Origin: Cytophagales bacterium
Lineage (GTDB): Bacteria; Bacteroidota; Bacteroidia; Cytophagales; UBA9547
DNA: 11,138 bases
Reading direction: 5' to 3'
NCBI GenBank assembly: GCA_013298205.1
Contig: JAAFJZ010000011.1
Location: 1-11,138 of the forward strand
Below are positions 4,083-11,138 of the stretch, one piece after another (the stretch's first letter is position 1; every line of letters begins with the position of its first letter). A program made the translations under genes and the position numbers. The notes beneath the pieces are model-generated. The model was not told the origin of the DNA, searched no databases, and saw only the letters and a list, made by a program, of their open reading frames with translations.

Positions 4083-7052
4083 CTATTGTATTCTGAACCA
4101 ATTGGTACCATTAGATTGAACGGTAATGGCGCTATTTACTGCTATACTTGTACCAGTTATTGCTCCTCCAAAAACAATATAATAATTATTTCCAGAAGCA
4201 ACTGCGATTGAAATACCTGTAGCATTTGAATTATTATTTACAATGGTATAAACTCTTCTATTTGATATTGGTGCACCAGGTAAGGTAATAGTTAAAGTTG
4301 TACTCCCTGTAACAATAACAGTACTATGTGTGTTATCTAAAGTGAGATTTGTAGAAGTAGAAGTAATAGCTCGTGCAGTAGAACCTGCCACGTCAAGCAA
4401 AGAATTGGGAGAAGGTGTCCCTATCCCTACGTTTCCACTTACTATCAATCCATTAATTGGGCCAGTATTTAGACCAGCATAAGCACCGACACCTAGATTA
4501 CCTTTTACATCTAATTTATTTAATGGCTCTCCAGTTCCGATCACAACATCTCCTGTAATATTTATTTTCATTCGTTGAGCACCTGGTGGATTTTCATCAC
4601 CGAAAATTAAAGCCCCACCATTGTTAGTATAAATTGAATATTGTTTAGTAGGTAAGTTTGTGTTTTCAAATAAAATTCCTGAACCAAAACCTGTAGAACT
4701 AGATGTTAATTTTAGTGCAAAATCATTTGGCGCTGGTTGATTAATTTCAAGTTTTGCACTTGGGGAAGAGGTTCCTATGCCTACACTACCACTTACAATT
4801 ATTCCATTGGCAGGTGCTGCAACACTACCAGCATAAGTGCCGATGGCTACACCACCCACAATATCTAATTTACTCTGAGGGAAAATCGTACCCATTCCTA
4901 TATTCCCTGTGGGTTGAATTATTAAAGGCTGTATCCAACCACTTCCAGTGTAATAATTAAATTGTAAAGAGTTTGGGTTTCCCAAATTATAAGATTCACC
5001 TCGTGCAGCAAACTCCCATCCTTTGGAACCAGGTTGTCCTAGAAGGTTACTTGGACCACTTGATCTTGTGTATAGTATTAAAGACGCATCTTGTGAGATT
5101 CCAGTTCCTTTATGCCCAATTGATATTCCAAAGTTTGTGTTAATATCGCCACCATATATAGATAGATTGTAAAGCGGTGCAACAGTCCCAATTCCCAATT
5201 TTTTATTGGTATTATCCCACATAAAATTATTGCCATCAGCTGTAATTGTATTATTATTTGAGAAAAAAGCGACTCCGTTTGTAGTACCTCCACCTTGAAT
5301 TGTGCCAGAAGGTGCTAAGCCAAAAGTTCCATCTCCCCTTAAAACATCACTTACTAAACCTGTAAGCTTTAATTCGGATAGGCTGCCGCCTAAACTTGAA
5401 AAAACAATTCCACTTGTATTAGATAAAGGTACTGTTTCATCAGGCAGATTAGAAAATGAGACTCTACCTGAAGCTCTTAATGCAAAATTATTAATGGGTG
5501 CTACAAACAAAGCAGCAGAACTAGAAGAATTAATATTTGTTCCCGATATTTCGGCATAAATTCCAAATCTATTAGCAGTACTAGCACCTAAAGCATTGAA
5601 AAAACCACCATAGTATGGCCCCCCTGCATCTGAAGTGCTATTAACTTTTAAACCAAAACTTTGAAATGTATTAGCAGGTGTAGATGAGTTAGTAAAATTA
5701 AAAACTCCTCCAGCGTTTTCAAAGCCGTTTCCAGGTACCAAAGTTACATTAGACATTAAACCATATTTAGTTGTTGGGTCAGTCGTATTTTGTATGATTG
5801 AATTTCTAAAGAAAGCTCGACCTACAGTTTCTATAGATCCTCCGAATTGAACATCACCATTGTTGCCTCCTAAGCTATATCCGCCTGCATCCATAAGGGT
5901 TCCGGAAATATTTCTAGCCAATAATACAGCACCTCCGTTGCCCGAATTATTAAAAATATTTAACATAGGTTGGTTATCACCGGACGAACTTGTTTTTAAA
6001 ATTTCAACTATTGGCGTGGATACAGTTCCCGAACTTCTATTTCGTGTAAAGCTGGCCGCTCGTCCATAATTTTCTGTAATTTGAATACCTGTACCTCCTT
6101 GGTTGGTGGCTGAAAATGCAACTCCCAAATCATTTGTAACATTCACTCCACCACTATTGTTTAAACCAGTAATTTGAAGTGCTTGCGCATTACCAACATT
6201 CATAAAAGAAGTACCATAAACTTGAAATTGATCACCAGTTATTCCAGAAAAACCAATATTATTTACAATCAGCTGATTAATGCCTATTGTTCCGTTATTT
6301 CTTGCTTGAAAAATAGGGATATTGCTGTTATTAATAAATCTGTATATCAAATCGGCTCCTGATAGTCCACTTGATGAATTGCTAAATTGCAAAGCTCTAT
6401 CTCCAATTTGATTTATTAAAGAAATTGATGCTGAATTAGATTGTAAAGGTGTAGTTATAGAAGAAGTTAAACTAATAAGTGCATTTCCAGAATTTGTTCC
6501 TAGAGCATTTATCAACATTCCATCATTATTTATTACTCCGATTGAAAGTCTTTGGTTAGGAGTAACTGTTCCAATTCCCAACCTTTTATTGGTGTTATCC
6601 CAAACAAAATTACTTCCATCGGCTGTAAGAGTATTATTATTTGAGAAAAAAGCAACACCGTTTGTTGTACCACTACCTTGAATAGTGCCAGAAGAAGCAT
6701 TGGCGCTATTACTTAACATTTGCCAAACATCGTTTGTACTATCCCAAATTAGGGTTACAAAATGACCTGCTTTTATATCATCAGCAACCAAAGCTTGGTC
6801 AAAATTTTTGCGAATTAATTTGGGACCTATACTATTACAAATTACTGATGTAGAGCCTAAAATGTTGGAAGAAGATTTGAATGTTAAAATCATTCCAGGG
6901 GGCAAATTCCCTGAAATCGCTGCTGGGTAGTTTACAGTAAAAACATTTGATAAAAAAGTAGAGTTGATTTCTTGTTGAGCAAATGAACTAAATGAAAATA
7001 AAAATAAAATTAGTGTTTTAGTTATTATTTGATTATATTTTTCCATTACCAT
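4083..7052 (-). CDS. Modular surface/fibre-like repeat protein with G-I-G-T modules
   Basis: This 989-residue protein has a signal peptide (L-I-L-F-L-F-S-F-S-S-F-A|Q, cleavage near residue 25) and is exported. The body is low-complexity and rich in Ser, Asn, Gly and Thr. Two copies of a G-T-I-Q-G-x-G-T-T-N-G-V-A-F-F-S module, each leading into W-D-N-T-N-K-x-L-G-I-G-T-V-x-P, lie at about residues 120-164 and 581-625. Two further modules ending V-G-I-G-T-x-S-P-x-x-x-L follow at about 712-772 and 830-891. The last ~95 residues form a beta-rich domain ending N-W-F-R-I-Q. G-I-G-T modules are common in Bacteroidota surface and phage-tail-fibre-like proteins. I see no type IX sorting domain and no S74 self-cleaving chaperone at the C-terminus. 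Its role (adhesin or fibre) is inferred. ATG at 7052 or 7046 could start; both keep the signal peptide. It stands alone on this strand. Confidence 0.9.
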   Translation of the reverse strand: MVMEKYNQIITKTLILFLFSFSSFAQQEINSTFLSNVFTVNYPAAISGNLPPGMILTFKSSSNILGSTSVICNSIGPKLIRKNFDQALVADDIKAGHFVTLIWDSTNDVWQMLSNSANASSGTIQGSGTTNGVAFFSNNNTLTADGSNFVWDNTNKRLGIGTVTPNQRLSIGVINNDGMLINALGTNSGNALISLTSSITTPLQSNSASISLINQIGDRALQFSNSSSGLSGADLIYRFINNSNIPIFQARNNGTIGINQLIVNNIGFSGITGDQFQVYGTSFMNVGNAQALQITGLNNSGGVNVTNDLGVAFSATNQGGTGIQITENYGRAASFTRNRSSGTVSTPIVEILKTSSSGDNQPMLNIFNNSGNGGAVLLARNISGTLMDAGGYSLGGNNGDVQFGGSIETVGRAFFRNSIIQNTTDPTTKYGLMSNVTLVPGNGFENAGGVFNFTNSSTPANTFQSFGLKVNSTSDAGGPYYGGFFNALGASTANRFGIYAEISGTNINSSSSAALFVAPINNFALRASGRVSFSNLPDETVPLSNTSGIVFSSLGGSLSELKLTGLVSDVLRGDGTFGLAPSGTIQGGGTTNGVAFFSNNNTITADGNNFMWDNTNKKLGIGTVAPLYNLSIYGGDINTNFGISIGHKGTGISQDASLILYTRSSGPSNLLGQPGSKGWEFAARGESYNLGNPNSLQFNYYTGSGWIQPLIIQPTGNIGMGTIFPQSKLDIVGGVAIGTYAGSVAAPANGIIVSGSVGIGTSSPSAKLEINQPAPNDFALKLTSSSTGFGSGILFENTNLPTKQYSIYTNNGGALIFGDENPPGAQRMKINITGDVVIGTGEPLNKLDVKGNLGVGAYAGLNTGPINGLIVSGNVGIGTPSPNSLLDVAGSTARAITSTSTNLTLDNTHSTVIVTGSTTLTITLPGAPISNRRVYTIVNNNSNATGISIAVASGNNYYIVFGGAITGTSIAVNSAITVQSNGTNWFRIQ
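4381..4565 (-). repeat. G-I-G-T module, copy B
   Basis: About 60 codons read G-D-V-V-I-G-T-G-E-P, L-D-V-K-G, A-Y-A-G, G-L-I-V-S-G-N-V-G-I-G-T-P-S-P. The order of motifs is the same as in the block at 4738-4919, but the DNA has diverged, so this duplication is older than the one at 1-507. Confidence 0.7.
4738..4919 (-). repeat. G-I-G-T module, copy A
   Basis: About 60 codons read G-N-I-G-M-G-T-I-F-P, L-D-I-V-G-G, T-Y-A-G, G-I-I-V-S-G-S-V-G-I-G-T-S-S-P. It pairs with the block at 4381-4565 in the same gene. Confidence 0.7.
5179..5310 (-). repeat. 132-bp internal repeat of the surface gene, second copy
   Basis: This block aligns without gaps to 6562-6693, at about 85% identity by eye. It encodes the S-G-T-I-Q-G to L-G-I-G-T-V module at about residues 581-625, which introduces the C-terminal half of the protein. 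Confidence 0.8.
6562..6693 (-). repeat. 132-bp internal repeat of the surface gene, first copy
   Basis: This is the partner of 5179-5310. It encodes about residues 120-164, just after the N-terminal domain. The two copies divide the protein into two arms with the same opening module. Confidence 0.8.
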
Positions 7053-7064
7053 TTATTGTTGTGT

Positions 7065-7072
7065 TAAAGTTA
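7065..7072 (-). promoter_or_regulatory. Possible -7 box of the 989-residue surface gene
   Basis: On the minus strand the sequence TAACTTTA stands 12 bp before the ATG at 7052. It matches TAnnTTTG except for the last base. The implied leader is very short, and no clear -33 box was found. Confidence 0.3.
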
Positions 7073-7355
7073 AATTCTAAAAAAATTATTTTTAAAATAA
7101 TCTCTTTAATTAACTAAAATTTCACACAGAAATTCTATATTTTTTTTGAAGTAGTCTTTTTTTATAATTATTTAATAAAACTAATAATTTTTTTCAAGAA
7201 TTCAAATTTAAATTTTTTTTCAAAGTTTTTCCCCATTTTTTAATAAAAGTTTTTATGAATAATTTTTATAGCTGACTTTGATTTTTTTACTTGATTTAAT
7301 TTTCCTAAAAAAAACATTTTTTCAATTTTTTAACTTACTTTTTTAATAATTTACA

Positions 7356-7363
7356 TACTTTCG
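7356..7363 (+). promoter_or_regulatory. Probable -7 box of the TPR/barrel operon
   Basis: TACTTTCG resembles the Bacteroidota -7 consensus TAnnTTTG with one change and lies 17 bp before the ATG at 7381. It overlaps the in-frame GTG at 7363, which argues against that GTG as start. The -33 region (around 7331-7340, ttactt) is weak. Confidence 0.4.
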
Positions 7364-7380
7364 TGCTATCTTTATCTATA

Positions 7381-10300
7381 ATGAATCGATATACTAATAC
7401 ATTAATTTTATTTTTTGGAATGTTTCTAACTTCTTTTGGTCAAAATACAAAAGATTTGTACTCACAAACTTCATTTTTAGATAAATCTTTAGATTTGTAT
7501 TATCTTGAAAAACCCAATGCATCTAATTTTATTTTTGAAAAATACGAAGCCTCTTATTCTGAATTTGAAGCTAGGGAATATACAGTTTTTTTTAAATGTT
7601 TAAACGATTTAAAGCTATTTCACCCAGAAGCTGAAAATTGTATTCGTAATTTTATTATTCAAAATCCTCATCATCCTTCGCTCACTTTAGCGAATTTTGA
7701 AGTGGGTAAATGGTTTTTTAATCAAAAAAAATATGACAAAGCCATTGAGTATTTAATCAAAGTAGACAAAAAACAGCTTACTAGATCACAAAATGAAGAT
7801 TTGAGTTTTTACAAAGGATATTCGTATATGAATATGAAAGATTTTCAGAGTGCTTTGCCATTTTTTGAGGATTTACAAAAAAGAGAGCACAAGTATAAAT
7901 TTGCTTCTTATTATTACTCTGGTTTTATTTATTATAAGTTAAAAGAGTATTCAAAAGCTTTAGAAAACTTAGATTTAGCAGCTAGAAATGAAGCCTATAA
8001 ATCTGTAGTTCCTCTCATAAAATTGAATGTTTATTATCAAATGGCTGATTATGCTCGATTAATAGAACAAGGTCAGGCTTTATTGGCAGAAAATGGCACT
8101 AAAGATAGCAATGAAGTTAATGTTTTGGTAGGAGAAGGGTACTTTAATCAAAAAAATTATAAAAAAGCAGAGTTTCATTTTGCAAAAGTTTCATCTGGAA
8201 ATTTCAATGACGACAGATTGAAATTTAGGTATGCTTTCATAGATTACAAACAAGAAAAATGGGATAAAGCGATAGAAAAATTGAAAGTCTTGGCAGAAAA
8301 TTATGATACGATAGGTCATTACTCTTCTTACTATTTGGGGTTATGTTATTTGAAAAAATCAAATAAACAATATTCTATTAACTTATTCAACCAAGCTAGA
8401 ATAATGAACTTTGTATGGGAAATACAATACAACTCAGCTTATATTTATGCAAAATTAAAGTATGAATTAGGTTTATATGATGAAGCTGCTGAGGCCTTTA
8501 AAGAATACATGAGCATAGCACCTGAAGATAAAATTGAGCCAGAATCTAAAGAATTATTAACTGAATCCTATATTAGAAATAATAATTACAATGAGGCATT
8601 AGCTTATATGGACAAAATGCCTTCAAAATCTATAAAAATACAATCCTCTTATCAGGATGTGTGCTTTAAGAAAGCAGTTTTTCATTACAATAAAGAAGAA
8701 TATAATGACGCTTTAAAATCCTTTGATAAATCATTGAATTTTCCAATAGAAAAAAACCTTATAGCAGGTGCATATCATTTTTCGGGTGAAATAGAATCTT
8801 TGAATCGAAATTATGCTAAAGCGATTGAACATTATAAAAAAATGAGTGAAGGTTATAGATTCATAAACACTGATTATTTTGTAGCTTCACGTTATGGTTT
8901 GGCACATGCTTTTTTTAATAATAAAAATTATAATCAATCTGCAGAGACGTTTCAAGTTTTTTTGAATAAGTCAGATTATAAAGACGAACCTCAAAAATAT
9001 TCTGATGCTTTGTTGCGAATGGGTGATTGTTATTTTATACAAAAAAATTTCAAAGAAAGCTTAATTTACTATGAATTGGCTATTGAAAGAAAGGTTTTAG
9101 AGCTAGATTATGCTATTTATCAAAAAGCAATTGTCTGTGAGCTTACCTACAAACCCGAAAAAGCCAAAGAAACCTTTGCTTTTTTGGTTGATAATTACCC
9201 GAATTCTGCTTATCGAGACAAAGCTGTTTATCAAAGTTCAGTTATAGATTTTGAACAAGGTAATTACATACTGGCTATTGATAAATTTACAACTTTTATT
9301 AATTCTTACCCTAATAGTAATTTAGTGCCTTATGCTTTACAAAAAAGAGCCATTGCACAAACCAACATTAAAAACTACAATTTAGCTATAATTGATTATA
9401 AAGAGATTTTAAACAAATATCCTCTTCATTCTACCGCAAACTCAGCTTTACAGAGCACACAAGAGCTTTTACCTTTGGCCACTAATGGAAGTGAAGATTT
9501 CTCTCAATTGTTATCCGACTTTAAAGCGAAACACCCCCAAGCTACAGGACTAGAAAACATAGAATATGAGAATTGTAAACGTGAGTTTTATGAGAGCAAT
9601 TATGCTAAAAGTATAGGACTTTTAAATTCTTTTAAGCAAAGCTATCCTTTATCCAATTATTCACCTGAAGTACATTTTTATTTGGCAGAAAGTTATTGGA
9701 AGCAAAATATTTTAGATTCAGCTCAAATTTATTATGAAAAAGTTATCTTATTAGGCTCAAACAATTCTTTACACATTCGCTCATTGTTAAGAAAGGCAGA
9801 TATTCAGTTAAGAAAGAATCAAAATTCAGAATCAATTGCTAGCTACCAATCTATCTTAAAGTATTCAACAGCAAAAAAAGATATACAACAAGCACTTTCA
9901 GGTCTTGCAAATGCTTATTTTCAAAAACAATCTTATGATACATGCCTTACTTTTGCAAAGACTTTAATTAAAACCCAATCATTAACCCATTTTCAAACCA
10001 GTAAAGCTGAATTGTTAATGGCTAAAGCGTGCTTTGTCAAAGGAGATATTTCGAATGGAGTAGATTATTTAGTTAATGTTATTAATAATTCTACAGACGA
10101 AACAGGTGCCGAAGCTTATTATTTACTTTCCAAAAATTACCACGATGAACAAAAATATGCCATTTCAAACGAATGGCTTTTTACGTTAAATAAAAACTAT
10201 AAAAATTACACTTCTTGGATTGGAAAAGCTTTTTTATTAATTGGTAAAAATTATCGTTTTTTAAATGAAAATTACCAATCAAAATCTACTTTTAGGTCTT

Positions 10301-10398
10301 TAATTGATCATTTCCCAGATCAAGATATTGTAGAGCTAGCCAAAAAAGAATTAGAAACACTCAATGAAACGCAAACCAACACAATAGGAAAAGAGTAA
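7381..10398 (+). CDS. Exported tetratricopeptide-repeat scaffold protein
   Basis: The 1005-residue protein starts with a signal peptide (T-L-I-L-F-F-G-M-F-L-T-S-F-G|Q, cleavage near residue 20) without a lipobox cysteine. It should therefore be periplasmic or envelope-associated rather than a lipoprotein. Nearly all the rest is about 22 TPR-like helix pairs. Clear examples are W-F-F-N-Q-K-K-Y-D-K-A-I-E-Y, G-Y-F-N-Q-K-N-Y-K-K-A, D-C-Y-F-I-Q-K-N-F-K-E-S and D-F-E-Q-G-N-Y-I-L-A-I-D-K-F. A less regular linker near residues 696-735 separates an N-terminal from a C-terminal array, and P-N-S or P-L-S turns between repeats recall CpoB/BamD-type TPRs. TPRs bind proteins; the partner is unknown, but the gene 3 bp downstream is the obvious candidate. 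ATG at 7381 is preferred over GTG at 7363, which overlaps a probable -7 box. No catalytic domain is visible. Confidence 0.92.
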   Translation: MNRYTNTLILFFGMFLTSFGQNTKDLYSQTSFLDKSLDLYYLEKPNASNFIFEKYEASYSEFEAREYTVFFKCLNDLKLFHPEAENCIRNFIIQNPHHPSLTLANFEVGKWFFNQKKYDKAIEYLIKVDKKQLTRSQNEDLSFYKGYSYMNMKDFQSALPFFEDLQKREHKYKFASYYYSGFIYYKLKEYSKALENLDLAARNEAYKSVVPLIKLNVYYQMADYARLIEQGQALLAENGTKDSNEVNVLVGEGYFNQKNYKKAEFHFAKVSSGNFNDDRLKFRYAFIDYKQEKWDKAIEKLKVLAENYDTIGHYSSYYLGLCYLKKSNKQYSINLFNQARIMNFVWEIQYNSAYIYAKLKYELGLYDEAAEAFKEYMSIAPEDKIEPESKELLTESYIRNNNYNEALAYMDKMPSKSIKIQSSYQDVCFKKAVFHYNKEEYNDALKSFDKSLNFPIEKNLIAGAYHFSGEIESLNRNYAKAIEHYKKMSEGYRFINTDYFVASRYGLAHAFFNNKNYNQSAETFQVFLNKSDYKDEPQKYSDALLRMGDCYFIQKNFKESLIYYELAIERKVLELDYAIYQKAIVCELTYKPEKAKETFAFLVDNYPNSAYRDKAVYQSSVIDFEQGNYILAIDKFTTFINSYPNSNLVPYALQKRAIAQTNIKNYNLAIIDYKEILNKYPLHSTANSALQSTQELLPLATNGSEDFSQLLSDFKAKHPQATGLENIEYENCKREFYESNYAKSIGLLNSFKQSYPLSNYSPEVHFYLAESYWKQNILDSAQIYYEKVILLGSNNSLHIRSLLRKADIQLRKNQNSESIASYQSILKYSTAKKDIQQALSGLANAYFQKQSYDTCLTFAKTLIKTQSLTHFQTSKAELLMAKACFVKGDISNGVDYLVNVINNSTDETGAEAYYLLSKNYHDEQKYAISNEWLFTLNKNYKNYTSWIGKAFLLIGKNYRFLNENYQSKSTFRSLIDHFPDQDIVELAKKELETLNETQTNTIGKE

Positions 10399-10401
10399 TC
10401 C

Positions 10402-11138
10402 ATGAAACTAAAAAATTTACTATTTCTCTTTTTGTTTTTTCACACTTTCACTTTTGTTTCTTTTGCTCAAGACTTGCCATTGAACGATTCTGATTTAAAA
10501 GACAAACAAGTTATTATTGAAAAAGATCGAATAATAGAAATGAATGAAGCCATAAGAAGTTTTGATAAAATTAATTTACCCAATTCAAATCAGGTTGAAA
10601 ACAAACTGAAATATGAAGAAAAAGAAGTTATAGGAACTTTACCTCCCATAAACACCAAAGTAAAAGTTGTTTCTGTAAAAAATGAGAAGCTTCAAAAATA
10701 TTATGGAAATCTTTTAAAACTGGGGTTTGGTAATTTCATTACCCCTTATGCAGAACTTTTTATCAACAACAAAAGGAATGATAAATATGTATATGGAGTT
10801 CATTTTAAGCATCTTTCTTCTGCTGAAGGTCCGGTAAAAAATTCTGGAAATGGTGTAACAGGAGGAAGCTTATACGGCAAATATTTTTTGCCAAAAGTTG
10901 TTTTGGGTGCAGAAATAAGTTATTTTTTTCAAAAAAACTATTTTTATGGCTATAACCAAAATTTATTAGATAAAAGTTCTGAACAAGTATCTCAATATTT
11001 TCATTTACCTCAAATTGCTTTTCAAATTAATCCAATACCCAAAGACTCTAGCGACCAAAGTTTTGTTTGGGATGCTCAAGTTAAACTGAATCATGTTACT
11101 AATAAATTTATAGCTTACGAAAATGAAGCGAATATTTT
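10402..11138 (+). CDS. Outer-membrane beta-barrel-like protein, N-terminal part
   Basis: This frame is open to the right edge (245 full codons). It begins with a signal peptide (L-L-F-L-F-L-F-F-H-T-F-T-F-V-S-F-A|Q, cleavage near residue 22). About 75 charged residues follow, including V-I-I-E-K-D-R and I-G-T-L-P-P. From about residue 100, alternating hydrophobic and aromatic segments typical of beta-strands appear: L-K-L-G-F-G-N-F-I-T-P-Y, Y-V-Y-G-V-H-F-K-H-L-S-S, then G-S-L-Y-G-K-Y-F. This resembles a Bacteroidota family of outer-membrane proteins often loosely labelled TonB-dependent receptor-like; no TonB box or plug domain is visible here. It starts 3 bp after the TPR gene stop, so the two are probably co-transcribed and work together. 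The substrate or role is unknown, and the C-terminal part is outside the window. Confidence 0.85.
   Translation, partial: MKLKNLLFLFLFFHTFTFVSFAQDLPLNDSDLKDKQVIIEKDRIIEMNEAIRSFDKINLPNSNQVENKLKYEEKEVIGTLPPINTKVKVVSVKNEKLQKYYGNLLKLGFGNFITPYAELFINNKRNDKYVYGVHFKHLSSAEGPVKNSGNGVTGGSLYGKYFLPKVVLGAEISYFFQKNYFYGYNQNLLDKSSEQVSQYFHLPQIAFQINPIPKDSSDQSFVWDAQVKLNHVTNKFIAYENEANI

Larger units (their letters stand above)
7053..7380. other. Extremely AT-rich divergent promoter region with T-tracts
   Basis: This 328-bp gap between divergent genes holds no gene. It carries about a dozen plus-strand T-tracts of 5-8 bases. Three neighbours, centred near 7216, 7228 and 7238, are spaced close to one helical turn, which could bend the DNA. 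Promoters for both flanking genes must lie here. Confidence 0.6.

Noticed and set aside
4754..6362. Several 60-85 codon open frames on both strands
   Set aside because: All overlap the 989-residue surface gene in other frames and have no family resemblance or start signals.
7363..7380. GTG at 7363 as start of the TPR gene
   Set aside because: It overlaps the probable -7 box TACTTTCG, and the ATG at 7381 gives a conventional signal peptide.
7381..10398. Assignment of the TPR protein as SprE/PorW of the type IX secretion system
   Set aside because: SprE/PorW is a lipoprotein, and this signal peptide has no lipobox cysteine. Gene context also shows no other secretion component.

Overview
The window comes from an AT-rich (roughly 30% G+C by eye) member of the Bacteroidota, most likely a flavobacterium or close relative. 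The pointers are signal peptides ending in S-F-A-Q or S-H-A-Q, an N-Y-Q-A-V-A-R-D surface-protein start, G-I-G-T repeat modules, no Shine-Dalgarno sequences, TAnnTTTG-like -7 boxes and an abundance of AAA, TTA and AAT codons. Species cannot be named from the sequence alone.

Layout. (1) Bases 1-1167, minus strand: the 5' part of a repetitive secreted or surface protein. It runs off the left edge, appears to start at TTG, and carries a perfect 126-bp internal repeat. (2) 1168-1562: a divergent intergenic region with small palindromes and direct repeats. (3) 1563-2924, plus strand: purB, adenylosuccinate lyase, intact and the only housekeeping gene here. (4) 2925-4082: a 1.16-kb graveyard without intact genes. 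It holds two unrelated decayed transposase fragments on the minus strand, a pair of short hairpins, a perfect 33-bp palindrome and a long stem-loop. (5) 4083-7052, minus strand: a 989-residue modular surface or fibre-like protein with duplicated G-I-G-T modules. (6) 7053-7380: an extremely AT-rich divergent region with many T-tracts. (7) 7381-10398, plus strand: a 1005-residue exported protein made almost wholly of tetratricopeptide repeats, followed after 3 bp by (8) the start of an outer-membrane beta-barrel-like protein (10402 to the right edge).

How the parts relate. purB acts alone in purine synthesis. The two minus-strand repeat proteins flank purB and the transposon debris, and look like accessory cell-envelope genes that evolve by internal duplication. 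The TPR gene and the barrel gene are almost certainly one transcription unit and probably one envelope function: a periplasmic repeat scaffold with an outer-membrane partner. No complete defence, secretion or mobile system is present. The least explained parts are the TPR/barrel pair, the surface proteins with recent repeat duplication, and the structured DNA between the transposase remnants.
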